Below, piece after piece: positions 1 to 7,532 of a DNA stretch of 24,189 bases. A program made the translations under genes and the position numbers. This stretch comes from NIOZ-UU13 sp049287505 (GTDB lineage: Bacteria; Planctomycetota; Phycisphaerae; Sedimentisphaerales; Anaerobacaceae). The notes under the pieces are model-generated. The model made no database searches and was not told the origin of the DNA. It saw nothing but the letters and a program-made list of their open reading frames with translations. Each line of letters starts with the position of its first letter. Position 1 is the first letter of the stretch. The DNA lies in assembly GCA_049287505.1 (NCBI GenBank), contig JBAQFY010000131.1, positions 1-24,189 on the forward strand, in the 5' to 3' direction.

Positions 1-475
1 GGCTCATACCTCCGTAGCGAGGTAATGGTGCGCAGTGTACATTTATGCTTCGTTTTGGAACCATCTCGAGAATTTGCTTTTTTATAATCTGATTCATGCT
101 AACCGAGACTATCAAATCAGGTTTGATGCGCCTTATTTGCTCAACAACTTCTCTATTGTTAATATTCGAAGAAACCACACGTGGAATATTATTTCTTTGA
201 GCCCACAAATAAGATGAACAGTGATTTGAAATAAACGGCAGCAGTTTACAGATTATTCTCATTGTTCTAAATACGCCATAGACCATGAGCTTGAATACCG
301 TATGGCGGAAGCCGGTATTCGCAAGCGACCATCCGATGGAAGCAATTGTGCTTCTTTTACCAATAAGCGCTGATGAAAACACGATAAGCTTTATATTTTT
401 CTTTCGGAGGTTGAGAAAATTCTTTAAGACAGTAAATGAGAAAAAATTATCATTAGTAAGGATTGCTATATTCAT
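1..475 (-). CDS. Formyltransferase family protein, N-terminal part (cut by window edge)
   Basis: This frame opens at an ATG at 475, has no stop, and runs off the left edge, giving 158 residues. The start is MNIAILTNDN, a Rossmann-type first strand. Near the break lies INVHCAPLPRYGG (residues 144-156), which matches the formyltransferase signature of methionyl-tRNA formyltransferase and sugar N-formyltransferases; Asn145 and His147 correspond to the catalytic Asn and His. The catalytic Asp would lie beyond the edge. It sits 41 bp after a GT4 glycosyltransferase gene and shares its strand. By context I infer that it N-formylates an amino-sugar nucleotide for the polysaccharide, using 10-formyltetrahydrofolate. 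The region between the start and residue 100 is poorly conserved in my reading, so the exact subfamily is open. Confidence 0.72.
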   Translation of the reverse strand, partial: MNIAILTNDNFFSFTVLKNFLNLRKKNIKLIVFSSALIGKRSTIASIGWSLANTGFRHTVFKLMVYGVFRTMRIICKLLPFISNHCSSYLWAQRNNIPRVVSSNINNREVVEQIRRIKPDLIVSVSMNQIIKKQILEMVPKRSINVHCAPLPRYGGMS

Positions 476-516
476 TTTGCTTTTTTTGCCAAGGCTCTTT
501 GGGCCGTAGAGAACGC

Positions 517-1725
517 TTATTTTGCTATCGAAGAAATTGCGGCTAACGCTTGTTTCGCCAAATTATCTCTGTTAAATTCTTTGATGGCGACCTGCCGGGC
601 GTTTTGTCCCATTTTTTCTAACTGCTGGGCGTGCGAATTCAAGTACTGCACTTTTTCAACAAACTCATCGAGATTGCATAAAGTGCAGCCGAGGCCGGCT
701 TGGTTATCTTCGAGGACATTTCTTTGCCAGCCGGAATAATTTAAAAGCACCGGTTTGCCTGCGGTCAGAGAGTCAAAAAACTTGTTGGCGCAGTTGTGCT
801 CGATAATCGGATAGTTAGCGATTATAACCAAAGCTACATCCGATGCTGCAAGAATCTTCGGAAGCTGCTGCTTGGGCACGGAGGGTAAAATTTCCACGTT
901 TGTTAGACCGAGTTTCTTAACTCTGCTTTCCAGAGACGGCTTTTGATTTCCATCACCTATTAATACAAACATAATATCACTGTGCTCTTTAAGCCTTTCA
1001 GCGGCGTCGATAACAAAATCCAGGCCGTTGACTTTACCCATTGCACCTGTGTGGAGAAGAACAAATTTATTCCCCCACCCCCTTCTTTGCCGAACAGCCG
1101 AGCCGTCAATATCCGGCCTGAATAAATCAATGTCGCAACTGTTGGGTATTACCGTTATGGGTTTTTCCTCAGTCAACACGGCTTTTATGCCTTCTGCCTG
1201 GCCCGGCGAAAGAGCAATTAGGGAAGAACAATTCCTGTAAATGGTTTTTTCGAGCCATAAAAGTATCTTGATAAGAAACCTGTTGGTTATGATACCTAAT
1301 TCGATTGGTATTTCAGGCCACTGGTCGCGCACTTCAAAAACAAATGGTATATGTTTGGCCCATTTTATGACCAAAGCGGGGATTCCAACTGTCAAAGGTG
1401 TGCTGGATGCATAGACAACATCCACGCTTTTAGTCCTCAGGCCGACATAAATACTCAAAAGACAAAAGGACAGAAACGAAGTTACTCTACGCAGATATGA
1501 TTGTTTGTTGCTGTACTTGGTCCCAACAACAACTACGTTTATTCCTTCTATATTCTGTTTTTGGTAAAGGCCCTTGTCCACTTGCAAGCCGCCGATATCA
1601 TAACGGCCGGCTATCAGGGTAACTTTGTGCCCTGCTTTTACCCATCGGCGGGCAAATTCATACGAACGTGTGCCGGTGCTGCCGGCGGGCGTGGCAAAAT
1701 GTTGATGAATATAAAGGATGTGCAT
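517..1725 (-). CDS. GT4-family glycosyltransferase (WcaI/WbuB-like)
   Basis: A 402-residue GT-B fold glycosyltransferase, normal length for family GT4. The N-terminal acceptor domain begins MHILYIHQHFATP with a glycine-rich stretch (AGSTGTRSYEFA, about 14-25) and a first strand VTLIAG. The C-terminal donor-binding domain has FVLLHTGAMGKVNGLD (about 220-235), FVLIGDGNQK (about 254-263) and the late motif ANKFFDSLTAGKPVLL, the form seen in WcaI/WbuB-type enzymes instead of a plain E-x7-E. It probably transfers a sugar from an NDP-sugar to a growing lipid-linked oligosaccharide on the cytoplasmic side. The start at 1725 fits the family N-terminus, but no clear Shine-Dalgarno sequence precedes it; the leader is a low-complexity AAGTGCCTAAAGT-type sequence. 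The sugar specificity cannot be told. Confidence 0.88.
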   Translation of the reverse strand: MHILYIHQHFATPAGSTGTRSYEFARRWVKAGHKVTLIAGRYDIGGLQVDKGLYQKQNIEGINVVVVGTKYSNKQSYLRRVTSFLSFCLLSIYVGLRTKSVDVVYASSTPLTVGIPALVIKWAKHIPFVFEVRDQWPEIPIELGIITNRFLIKILLWLEKTIYRNCSSLIALSPGQAEGIKAVLTEEKPITVIPNSCDIDLFRPDIDGSAVRQRRGWGNKFVLLHTGAMGKVNGLDFVIDAAERLKEHSDIMFVLIGDGNQKPSLESRVKKLGLTNVEILPSVPKQQLPKILAASDVALVIIANYPIIEHNCANKFFDSLTAGKPVLLNYSGWQRNVLEDNQAGLGCTLCNLDEFVEKVQYLNSHAQQLEKMGQNARQVAIKEFNRDNLAKQALAAISSIAK

Positions 1726-1735
1726 CAGTTTTTAA

Positions 1736-1773
1736 AAGTGCCTAAAGTACTTAAAGTTTGAAGTGCCTAAAGT
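1736..1773. repeat. Short direct repeat AAGTGCCTAAAGT, two copies
   Basis: AAGTGCCTAAAGT occurs at 1736-1748 and again at 1761-1773, with a diverged copy (ACTTAAAGTTTG) between them. This low-complexity block lies directly upstream of the GT4 start at 1725 and beside the palindromic element at 1785-1869. It makes the leader of that gene AT-rich, without a recognisable ribosome binding site. Confidence 0.7.
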
Positions 1774-1784
1774 GGCAGCCAAGC

Positions 1785-1869
1785 TGTCATTCTGAGCGGA
1801 ATGTAGTGGAGCGAAGAATCTCTTTACCGCTCAACAAACGAGATTCTTCGGCTGCGCCTCAGAATGACA
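1785..1869. repeat. TGTCATTC-type nested inverted repeat (REP/MITE-like)
   Basis: The outer arms TGTCATTCTGAG (1785-1796) and CTCAGAATGACA (1858-1869) are perfect 12-bp inverted repeats. The inner arms CGAAGAATCTC (1812-1822) and GAGATTCTTCG (1840-1850) pair perfectly over 11 bp. It fills most of the 189-bp gap between two glycosyltransferase genes. A small palindrome TGACACCTAAGTGTCA (1865-1880) follows. Similar TGTCATTC elements lie at 3162 and 6002 and at the right edge. No gene is seen in the gap. The hairpin could end or slow transcription, but no U-run follows it. Confidence 0.85.
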
Positions 1870-1914
1870 CCTAAGTGTCACTTTAGCTCACTTTCTAACT
1901 TCCTTAGAGCATTT

Positions 1915-3123
1915 TTATTTTTGAATTTCTTCTATTAGCTCCCTTAACCTTGCTGCGTTTTGGGAAATACAAAAATCCTTTAGAACTCGTTCGCGACCGG
2001 CTTTTCCGAACTTCCTGATTTTATCCATGTCCTCAAGAAGCTCCTTTAAGATTTGCGCCAGCGCATCAGCGTCTTTCTCCGGAGTTAGGCGACCTGTTAG
2101 GCCGTCTTCAACCAGCTCCGGGATACCCGATATGCCGGTTGATACAACCGGCACTTCGCACGCCATTGCCTCCATCATCGAAACGGGAATGCCGTCCATA
2201 TCCCCATCAGGCGTTTTAATACACGGCATAAGAAATACACAGGCCCGACTGAAAAGCTCCGTCAGCTGGTCATTCGGCCTGGCGCCGAGTAACTTGACGT
2301 TATCAGCTAAATGCAGCCGTCCAATCAATTTCTCAAGGGCCCGGCGCTGCGGCCCATCTCCTGCAATCTCGAACAGGAATTTTACATTATTATCCCGCAG
2401 TTTAGCACAGGCCCTTATCGCAACGTCCAGACCCTTTTTCGGGCTAAGTCTGCACACACAAATTATTCTGCCGGGTTCCGGTTGTCGAGAAACAGACCTG
2501 AATTTTTCCACGTCTATCCCGCAATGTATAACATGACACAGGTCGGCGACAGATTTGCCACAAGTATTGCGCAGATATTCGACGTTGAATTGAGAGATAG
2601 CAGCTATAAATTTACATTTTGCCAATCGTGGTCGCAGGCTGCCCGGACTTCGAGTAAATATATCAAATGCGTGGACGGTGCAGGAGACCGGCAGGCCGGT
2701 CAGCATTCCTGTCATCAAGCCAAGGCTGAGAGAACGACTGGCGAAATGAACGTGTATGTGTTCTGCTGAGAAACGCCTGCAATGGCCGGCAAAATAGCAG
2801 GAAATTGTTAGCTCATAAACTGCTTTTGCAAATTCAAGCGGACTATGGACCAACAAAGTTAAAAGCCAAAAACAGACTCTTGCGAAACGAAGCGGGTGTG
2901 CAAACATTTCTCGCAAAGTTACAATCGCCTGCACAAAAACATTCGGACGAAACACAGCCCGCTTGTTCCATTTGACCAAAACTTCGGACAAATTCTCAAG
3001 CGGGCCCGGCTTACTACTGACCAACGGCAAAACCTGCCATTCGGCTTTTTCGTGTGCTTCGAGCTCATTGGCCACAAAGGTCATACTGACTTTCAAACTC
3101 GAAACAACGTATGCTATTTTCAT
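1915..3123 (-). CDS. GT4-family glycosyltransferase (WcaL/AmsK-like)
   Basis: A 402-residue GT-B glycosyltransferase. It starts MKIAYVVSSLKVSMTFVANE, the 'S-x-T-F' opening typical of colanic-acid and amylovoran type GT4 enzymes. It has HIHVHFASRS and CTVHAFDIF (about 122-155), IICVCRLSPKKGLDVAI (about 221-237), FEIAGDGPQR, and the donor-site segment DGIPVSMMEAMACEVPVVST followed by GIPELVEDG, which supplies the E-x7-E-type catalytic and nucleotide-binding residues. It is expected to add one sugar to a lipid-linked exopolysaccharide unit in the cytoplasm. It lies between two TGTCATTC-type palindromic elements, with gaps of 189 and 191 bp, so its coupling to the neighbouring genes is looser than in the upstream part of the locus. 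The donor sugar is unknown. Confidence 0.9.
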   Translation of the reverse strand: MKIAYVVSSLKVSMTFVANELEAHEKAEWQVLPLVSSKPGPLENLSEVLVKWNKRAVFRPNVFVQAIVTLREMFAHPLRFARVCFWLLTLLVHSPLEFAKAVYELTISCYFAGHCRRFSAEHIHVHFASRSLSLGLMTGMLTGLPVSCTVHAFDIFTRSPGSLRPRLAKCKFIAAISQFNVEYLRNTCGKSVADLCHVIHCGIDVEKFRSVSRQPEPGRIICVCRLSPKKGLDVAIRACAKLRDNNVKFLFEIAGDGPQRRALEKLIGRLHLADNVKLLGARPNDQLTELFSRACVFLMPCIKTPDGDMDGIPVSMMEAMACEVPVVSTGISGIPELVEDGLTGRLTPEKDADALAQILKELLEDMDKIRKFGKAGRERVLKDFCISQNAARLRELIEEIQK

Positions 3124-3161
3124 CGTTACTCTATTACTTTGTTGCTTTTATGCTGAGAGAG

Positions 3162-3287
3162 TGTCATTCCGCACCCATTCGGCTTTCCCTTCGACTCCGC
3201 TCAGGGCTACGGCTAATTCAGGGCAGGCTTTGATGCGGAATCCAGACCAATTGAAAACTCTGGATTCCTGCTTTCGCAGGAATGACA
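3162..3287. repeat. TGTCATTC-type composite inverted repeat
   Basis: The element starts TGTCATTCCGC (3162-3172) and ends GGAATGACA (3279-3287). Inside, GGAATCCAGA (3237-3246) pairs perfectly with TCTGGATTCC (3259-3268), and TTCCTGC (3265-3271) pairs with GCAGGAA (3276-3282). It occupies most of the 191-bp gap upstream of the WcaL-like gene. It resembles the widespread 'GTCATTCC...GGAATGAC' repeats of many bacterial genomes. No gene is seen in this gap. Confidence 0.85.
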
Positions 3288-3314
3288 AGTTATAAGTTAA
3301 ATTTTTAAATGGTA

Positions 3315-4550
3315 TTATTGATTTACATTAACAAGTTTTTTGCTACAGGTGGCTGCTTCGTAACTGTGCATAGTTAGTTCGGCTATATGCTTCCAGCTAT
3401 ATTTATCTTCGAGCTCGGGGCCGTAACGGGACTGAAACTTATCGAGAGTACCTAATATGCTTATAATGGCCTCAGCCAGCGGTTCTGCGTCACCAGGCTC
3501 AACGACCAGTCCGACTTCATCCGAGCTGATGAGCTCACCCATCGCCCCGACATTGCTGACAATCACAGGTTTTTTGTGAGCATAGGCACGAAGTAATACG
3601 CCGCTCTGTGCTTCAAATTTCAAATAGGGTAATACGACAAGGTCAGACGCTGCAAAGAAATAATCCACCTCTTCTTCCGGGATAAAATGGATAAAGGTTT
3701 GCACATATTCTGATAAATCGGATTTTTTAATCATGTCGGAGTATGACTCGAAATTAAATCTGCCGAGAAGGCTGCCGGCAATAACCAGTAGAACCCGGCG
3801 ATTACGCGTACGCGATTTAACAATTTCCAATGCTTTAAGAAGAATATCCAGACCTTTGTTTGGACGAATCCCTCCGAAGAAAAGTATTATCTGACGGTCT
3901 GACGGCAGATTTAATTTTTTCCGTGCATCAGTCGGGTCCGGCGGATTTTGCAAAGGTATGATTCCATGAGGGATTACATCTATATATTCGGCGCATGCGC
4001 CCCAGTGGTCAACTAATTGTCTCTTGCCATCCTCATAGTGAACTATCAAACGATGGGGGATTTGAAGACTTAGTTTTATAAAAGAAGCTCTGCTGACAAA
4101 ACGCTCATAGTGGGGCTTAACATCGTGGACGGTAAGCACTAAAGGTAAATGCTGTGCTAACGGCTTTAGAAAAAACTGGTCCAGCAGTGGAGTGCCTACG
4201 TCCTGAAAATGAACTATATCGAAGTGCTCACGAACGGCAAATCGGTTCCGCCGCACGCTGTTTCTCAGGCCTCGGCAAAATCGGTCCACCGCCCAGTGCA
4301 GTTGCGACCACTGCTTTTTCTTATCTATAAACTCAAACTGACATCTTTCTACTTTATACGGCCTTGGCAGGTCCGCCCATAATGAATTGGTTAGTACCGT
4401 TACTTCCGCACCGGCCCCGCACAAACCACAGCATAATGCGTCGGTGTACGCGTATAAACCGCCTGTGCTTGCACCAGCCACCATCAATACGCGCATTGGT
4501 AATTTTTTCTTTCCTGCTGTAATTGAAAAGGTACTCCGAGTTACATTCAA
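3315..4550 (-). CDS. GT4-family glycosyltransferase
   Basis: A 411-residue GT-B glycosyltransferase. The fold appears to begin at MRVLMVAGASTGGLYAYTDA, so Met19 (4496) may be the real start; the first 18 residues look unlike the family, but neither start has a well-spaced Shine-Dalgarno sequence. I keep the longer frame because it leaves only 39 bp to the upstream gene. Motifs: FDIVHFQDVGTPLLDQF, LVLTVHDVKPHYERF (about 136-151), IILFFGGIRPNKGLDILL (about 220-237), LLVIAGSLLGRF, and FEAQSGVLLRAYAHKKPVIV with VGAMGEL, the donor-binding segment. It probably adds a sugar to the cytoplasmic lipid-linked repeat unit. The donor and linkage are unknown. Confidence 0.88.
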   Translation of the reverse strand: MNVTRSTFSITAGKKKLPMRVLMVAGASTGGLYAYTDALCCGLCGAGAEVTVLTNSLWADLPRPYKVERCQFEFIDKKKQWSQLHWAVDRFCRGLRNSVRRNRFAVREHFDIVHFQDVGTPLLDQFFLKPLAQHLPLVLTVHDVKPHYERFVSRASFIKLSLQIPHRLIVHYEDGKRQLVDHWGACAEYIDVIPHGIIPLQNPPDPTDARKKLNLPSDRQIILFFGGIRPNKGLDILLKALEIVKSRTRNRRVLLVIAGSLLGRFNFESYSDMIKKSDLSEYVQTFIHFIPEEEVDYFFAASDLVVLPYLKFEAQSGVLLRAYAHKKPVIVSNVGAMGELISSDEVGLVVEPGDAEPLAEAIISILGTLDKFQSRYGPELEDKYSWKHIAELTMHSYEAATCSKKLVNVNQ

Positions 4551-4577
4551 TATACTATGGAGTTAAGCATAAGTAAG

Positions 4578-4612
4578 CCCCGTTAGAAATCAACGGCTTA
4601 CTTCTAACGGGG
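4578..4612. repeat. Palindrome over the 3' end of the polymerase gene
   Basis: CCCCGTTAGAA (4578-4588) and TTCTAACGGGG (4602-4612) form a perfect 11-bp stem with a 13-nt loop. The right arm and loop encode the last residues (TPLEVSR) and the stop of the polymerase/ligase gene. The flanks repeat TAAGC on both sides. No U-run follows on the minus strand, so a classic terminator is not supported. Confidence 0.75.
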
Positions 4613-5954
4613 TAAGCTCAGGATATGGTTCGCTTTCCTCAAGAACCTCTTGTTCCTGGTAGAAGCTTACATAAATATCCTGCCAGTTGGCCATTATAGC
4701 AGCGAAGCATATCAGCAGCGGAGCACCACGGGGATTCGAAAATATAGGATGGAAAAACCCATCCGCCGCCAAAGCTATAATCAGTAAAAAGCTCGTTGCT
4801 CCATAATATCGCATATATGGGACATCACTCCTGGATAAAGCAAAGCTTCTCACAAGAATGGCAAACATCAAGATAAGCACGGTTATTAGTCCGAGCAAGC
4901 CACATCTATCCAGCCATCCCAGATACTCTGAGTGATAAAAACCCACCAGAGGGTCTTTCCCTGCGGGCGCCGGATGCAGCGCCCCGATACCCCTGCCGGT
5001 CAATATAAAATAAGGCTCTTGCTTGTAGCTTGAAAGGATTATTTCGTGCTCCAAAGCCCTCCAGGTGCCTTTTTGAAAGGGGCTCGGTATTTCAACATTG
5101 CCTGTTCTTGTCGTGCCGGCTCGAAATCTTTCCAGGAAATCGAAACCTATTGCAGAGGTGGCACCCACCGCGAGCAGGCCGGCAATACCGTATGCAAGCA
5201 AAGTTCTGGCCCTGCCCTTAACGAATAAAAGCGAAGCGATTGCGAGAACACCCATTGCCCCGTACATAGACCTTGTTTCACTCAGCACTATGCCGCCTAT
5301 GCCGACCAGCAGCACAAACACAGATACCGGAATGGAGCCGACTTTACTTACCAGTCTGCCTATTGCAATACTTACCAGTGAAAGATAGAGCAAGGGAACA
5401 AGAGTATAAGTACCTCTTTCACCCCCCAGCTGTGTAGGAGTGTCAATTTCGGCGGCCCGTGGTGTGAATGCGCCAACTCTAATGAAAATATGCACGAGAA
5501 ACATTGTTAGGAGCAAAACGACCGAGAATTTCAAAAATCCGTTCACACGAGAATAGTTTGTAAAGTACCTAAGCCCAAATATCATAGCTGCTACAAAATG
5601 CGCCACCCTCGAATATGTAAAAGCGGTTTGAGTGTACATCAGCAGGCCTTGTATCAGCGCAAGTGCGGTTACTATTGTTAGGACAATGAAGCATTTTCCA
5701 ATAACGCCGGTGTGATATTGCCGCTCTCGCGGGACAAAAAGAGTTGCCGCTAATGTCAGCCATGCCAGGACATCCGCCGGCGACCACGTTCGGGGCATAC
5801 CAAGGTTACCGGCGGAATATATATAGCCGGCAAGTATGCTGTGGAACGTAACGGATATCAGGAATATGTAAAACACCCACTTCGGCTTCAAGACCACCAG
5901 CGGCACACATATTACTATTGCAATCACACATAGTACTGCAATAAACGTTGCCAT
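4590..5954 (-). CDS. O-antigen polymerase/ligase family membrane protein
   Basis: With the start at 5954 this is a 454-residue polytopic protein of about 11-12 hydrophobic segments, the architecture of Wzy/WaaL proteins. It starts MATFIAVLCVIAIVICVPLV. A longer open frame reaches 6062, but those extra codons lie over a palindromic repeat, and AGGGG sits 8 nt before the ATG at 5954, so I take that start. The Wzy_C-like loop is late in the protein: GRGIGALHPAPAGKD, then FYHSEYLGWLDRCGLLGL, with the conserved His before a helix. It should polymerise repeat units, or ligate glycan to an acceptor, on the outer face of the inner membrane. It lies between GT genes and the pyruvyl transferase and flippase genes, which fits a Wzx/Wzy-type pathway. 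Polymerase and ligase cannot be told apart by sequence alone. Confidence 0.82.
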   Translation of the reverse strand: MATFIAVLCVIAIVICVPLVVLKPKWVFYIFLISVTFHSILAGYIYSAGNLGMPRTWSPADVLAWLTLAATLFVPRERQYHTGVIGKCFIVLTIVTALALIQGLLMYTQTAFTYSRVAHFVAAMIFGLRYFTNYSRVNGFLKFSVVLLLTMFLVHIFIRVGAFTPRAAEIDTPTQLGGERGTYTLVPLLYLSLVSIAIGRLVSKVGSIPVSVFVLLVGIGGIVLSETRSMYGAMGVLAIASLLFVKGRARTLLAYGIAGLLAVGATSAIGFDFLERFRAGTTRTGNVEIPSPFQKGTWRALEHEIILSSYKQEPYFILTGRGIGALHPAPAGKDPLVGFYHSEYLGWLDRCGLLGLITVLILMFAILVRSFALSRSDVPYMRYYGATSFLLIIALAADGFFHPIFSNPRGAPLLICFAAIMANWQDIYVSFYQEQEVLEESEPYPELTPLEVSR

Positions 5955-6001
5955 CAGGTTACCCCTAAAGTAAAGCTTTGCTATTTTGAAAACATTGTAG
6001 G

Positions 6002-6098
6002 TGTCATTCCGAGCGCAGCCGAAGGCGGAGTCGAGGAATCTGTTTTTAATAGATTTCTCCACTTCGCGATGCTTCGCATCGCTTGGGTCGAAATGACA
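6002..6098. repeat. TGTCATTC-type nested inverted repeat
   Basis: The outer arms TGTCATTCCGA (6002-6012) and TCGAAATGACA (6088-6098) pair with one mismatch. The inner arms GAGGAATCT and AGATTTCTC (6051-6059) also pair with one mismatch. A perfect 7-bp hairpin GCGATGC-TTC-GCATCGC lies at 6066-6082. It is the third full copy of the TGTCATTC family in the window. It fills the middle of the 306-bp stretch 5955-6260 between the pyruvyl transferase and polymerase genes; I see nothing else there except the polymerase ribosome binding site. Confidence 0.83.
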
Positions 6099-6260
6099 TA
6101 TAGGCTTTTCAACAAAGCAATAAGGCTTCTGAAAATCAATTTACACACTTGCCTATTAAAGTTGGAAAACAAAGCGTAAACTTAAATATCGGAAATCAGC
6201 GGGCGCGATTACAGATTAAAAAATGGGAATTTCAGTATTTTCTTTCGTTCTTCGATTTTT

Positions 6261-7532
6261 TCACTCTGTTTTATTTTCCCTGGCAGCCTGCTCAATCATC
6301 CTTCTAAAATCTTCTTTAACCTGTATGCGCATTTGGAAGCCGACCTCTTGTTCTTTCCGGTTGATGGAGTCCAGGTTATTATTGATTTTATCGAAAAGTT
6401 CTATCAGCTTTTCTGTGCTAATCTGCTCGTCAGTAATGCAATAATTTTCGAGCCCGAACTGAGCCATAAAATCCTCGGTCTTTTTATGATATGCAATGGC
6501 GAGCAGCGGTGTTGCAGCAACTAATGAGAAGATTTGTGAGTGGGTCTTGTGCCCGACAAAAATTTTGCACTGTGCGACGGCGTTTATATGGTTACTGGTT
6601 CCGGGAAAGCCTTCTATGATTTCACAATCTTCTTTTTTATTAACGTTATTTATCACGGTCTTAATACAGGCCCGGTCTGTGCCTTGCAGCTCCATTGGAA
6701 AAAAACGCACCTTATATCCGGTCTCTATGGCATGGTCAATCAACGATGCGAAATAACGGGGGTGATTTTTATGTTCTTCGAGCTGGCTGGCGCGTGTATG
6801 CACATAGACTGCAACTCCCATTACCGGTGGGCGCTCACTTGGCCTGATTCGTGATTTCACAATATCGCACAGGCCGAATACAGATTCGCATGTTTTCGAT
6901 ACGTGCTTTAGGGAAACCTCCATTTTTCTTATTTGCTCCGCCGAGGCCTCATCACGGATGTATATTTGGCCGGCACCGGAAAGTATTTTTTGCGTCATCA
7001 ATCTGCTCTTAGGTGACTTAAAGATGAATGGGCCGATAGATTGCGACCAGAGTACCAACGGCTTATCGTAAAGCAAAGCCACCACCATATCGAAGATTTG
7101 TGGAGTAACCGCATCGGGCACGAACATAGTCGTTACGTGATGGCCACCGGTACTAAGGACCATATCAGCGTCTTTGACAGCTTCGGCGAATTGCTTGTTG
7201 ACCAGGAATCGAAGATACCACGGACGTTTGCCTGCAATCAAGGCGTTACGTACTAAGGGAAAGTGAATTCGTCGCTTAAGTATCACCTTCTGCACTCGAT
7301 GAATTACTTTGCCCCAAAAGCCGACATCTTTTTTGCGGGAAGTATCCCATCCCCACGGGATAACTCGAACAGCCACATCGGGAAAATCCGGTTTGTCTTT
7401 CCAGTATTCCGGATTACTTGCAGATACTGTAACCTGGTCAATGCCATTGCGGGCCAGCTCTCTGAGCACGAAAAACAGAACGGCTCTGTCACCTTTGTTG
7501 GTAGAGCATTGATTAATAACAAGGACCTTCAT
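6261..7532 (-). CDS. Polysaccharide pyruvyl transferase family protein
   Basis: A 423-residue protein of the WcaK/CsaB family, which transfers pyruvate from phosphoenolpyruvate as a ketal onto a sugar of a surface glycan. It starts MKVLVINQCSTNKGDRAVLF; the NKGDRA segment near residue 12 is the family's N-terminal signature (usually N-x-GDEA). Other landmarks: DMVLSTGGHHV (about 125-135), PLVLWSQSIGPF, the YIRDEAS segment, and GFPGTSNHINAVAQCKIFVGHKTHSQIF with the family's characteristic HS/H-x-x-IF region. The start overlaps the flippase stop by 4 bp (ATGA), and AAGGA lies about 9 nt upstream, so translational coupling is likely. The target sugar is unknown. Confidence 0.85.
   Translation of the reverse strand: MKVLVINQCSTNKGDRAVLFFVLRELARNGIDQVTVSASNPEYWKDKPDFPDVAVRVIPWGWDTSRKKDVGFWGKVIHRVQKVILKRRIHFPLVRNALIAGKRPWYLRFLVNKQFAEAVKDADMVLSTGGHHVTTMFVPDAVTPQIFDMVVALLYDKPLVLWSQSIGPFIFKSPKSRLMTQKILSGAGQIYIRDEASAEQIRKMEVSLKHVSKTCESVFGLCDIVKSRIRPSERPPVMGVAVYVHTRASQLEEHKNHPRYFASLIDHAIETGYKVRFFPMELQGTDRACIKTVINNVNKKEDCEIIEGFPGTSNHINAVAQCKIFVGHKTHSQIFSLVAATPLLAIAYHKKTEDFMAQFGLENYCITDEQISTEKLIELFDKINNNLDSINRKEQEVGFQMRIQVKEDFRRMIEQAARENKTE

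Noticed and set aside
2027..2769. Plus-strand open frames of 169 and 152 codons
   Set aside because: They lie antisense to the well-supported GT4 gene at 1915-3123 and have no family resemblance or ribosome binding site.
4578..4612. Rho-independent terminator after the polymerase gene
   Set aside because: The stem is good but no U-run follows on the minus strand, and the next gene starts within 40 bp.
5955..6062. N-terminal extension of the polymerase/ligase gene to 6062
   Set aside because: The extra 36 codons lie partly over the 6002-6098 repeat, and a good ribosome binding site precedes the internal ATG at 5954.
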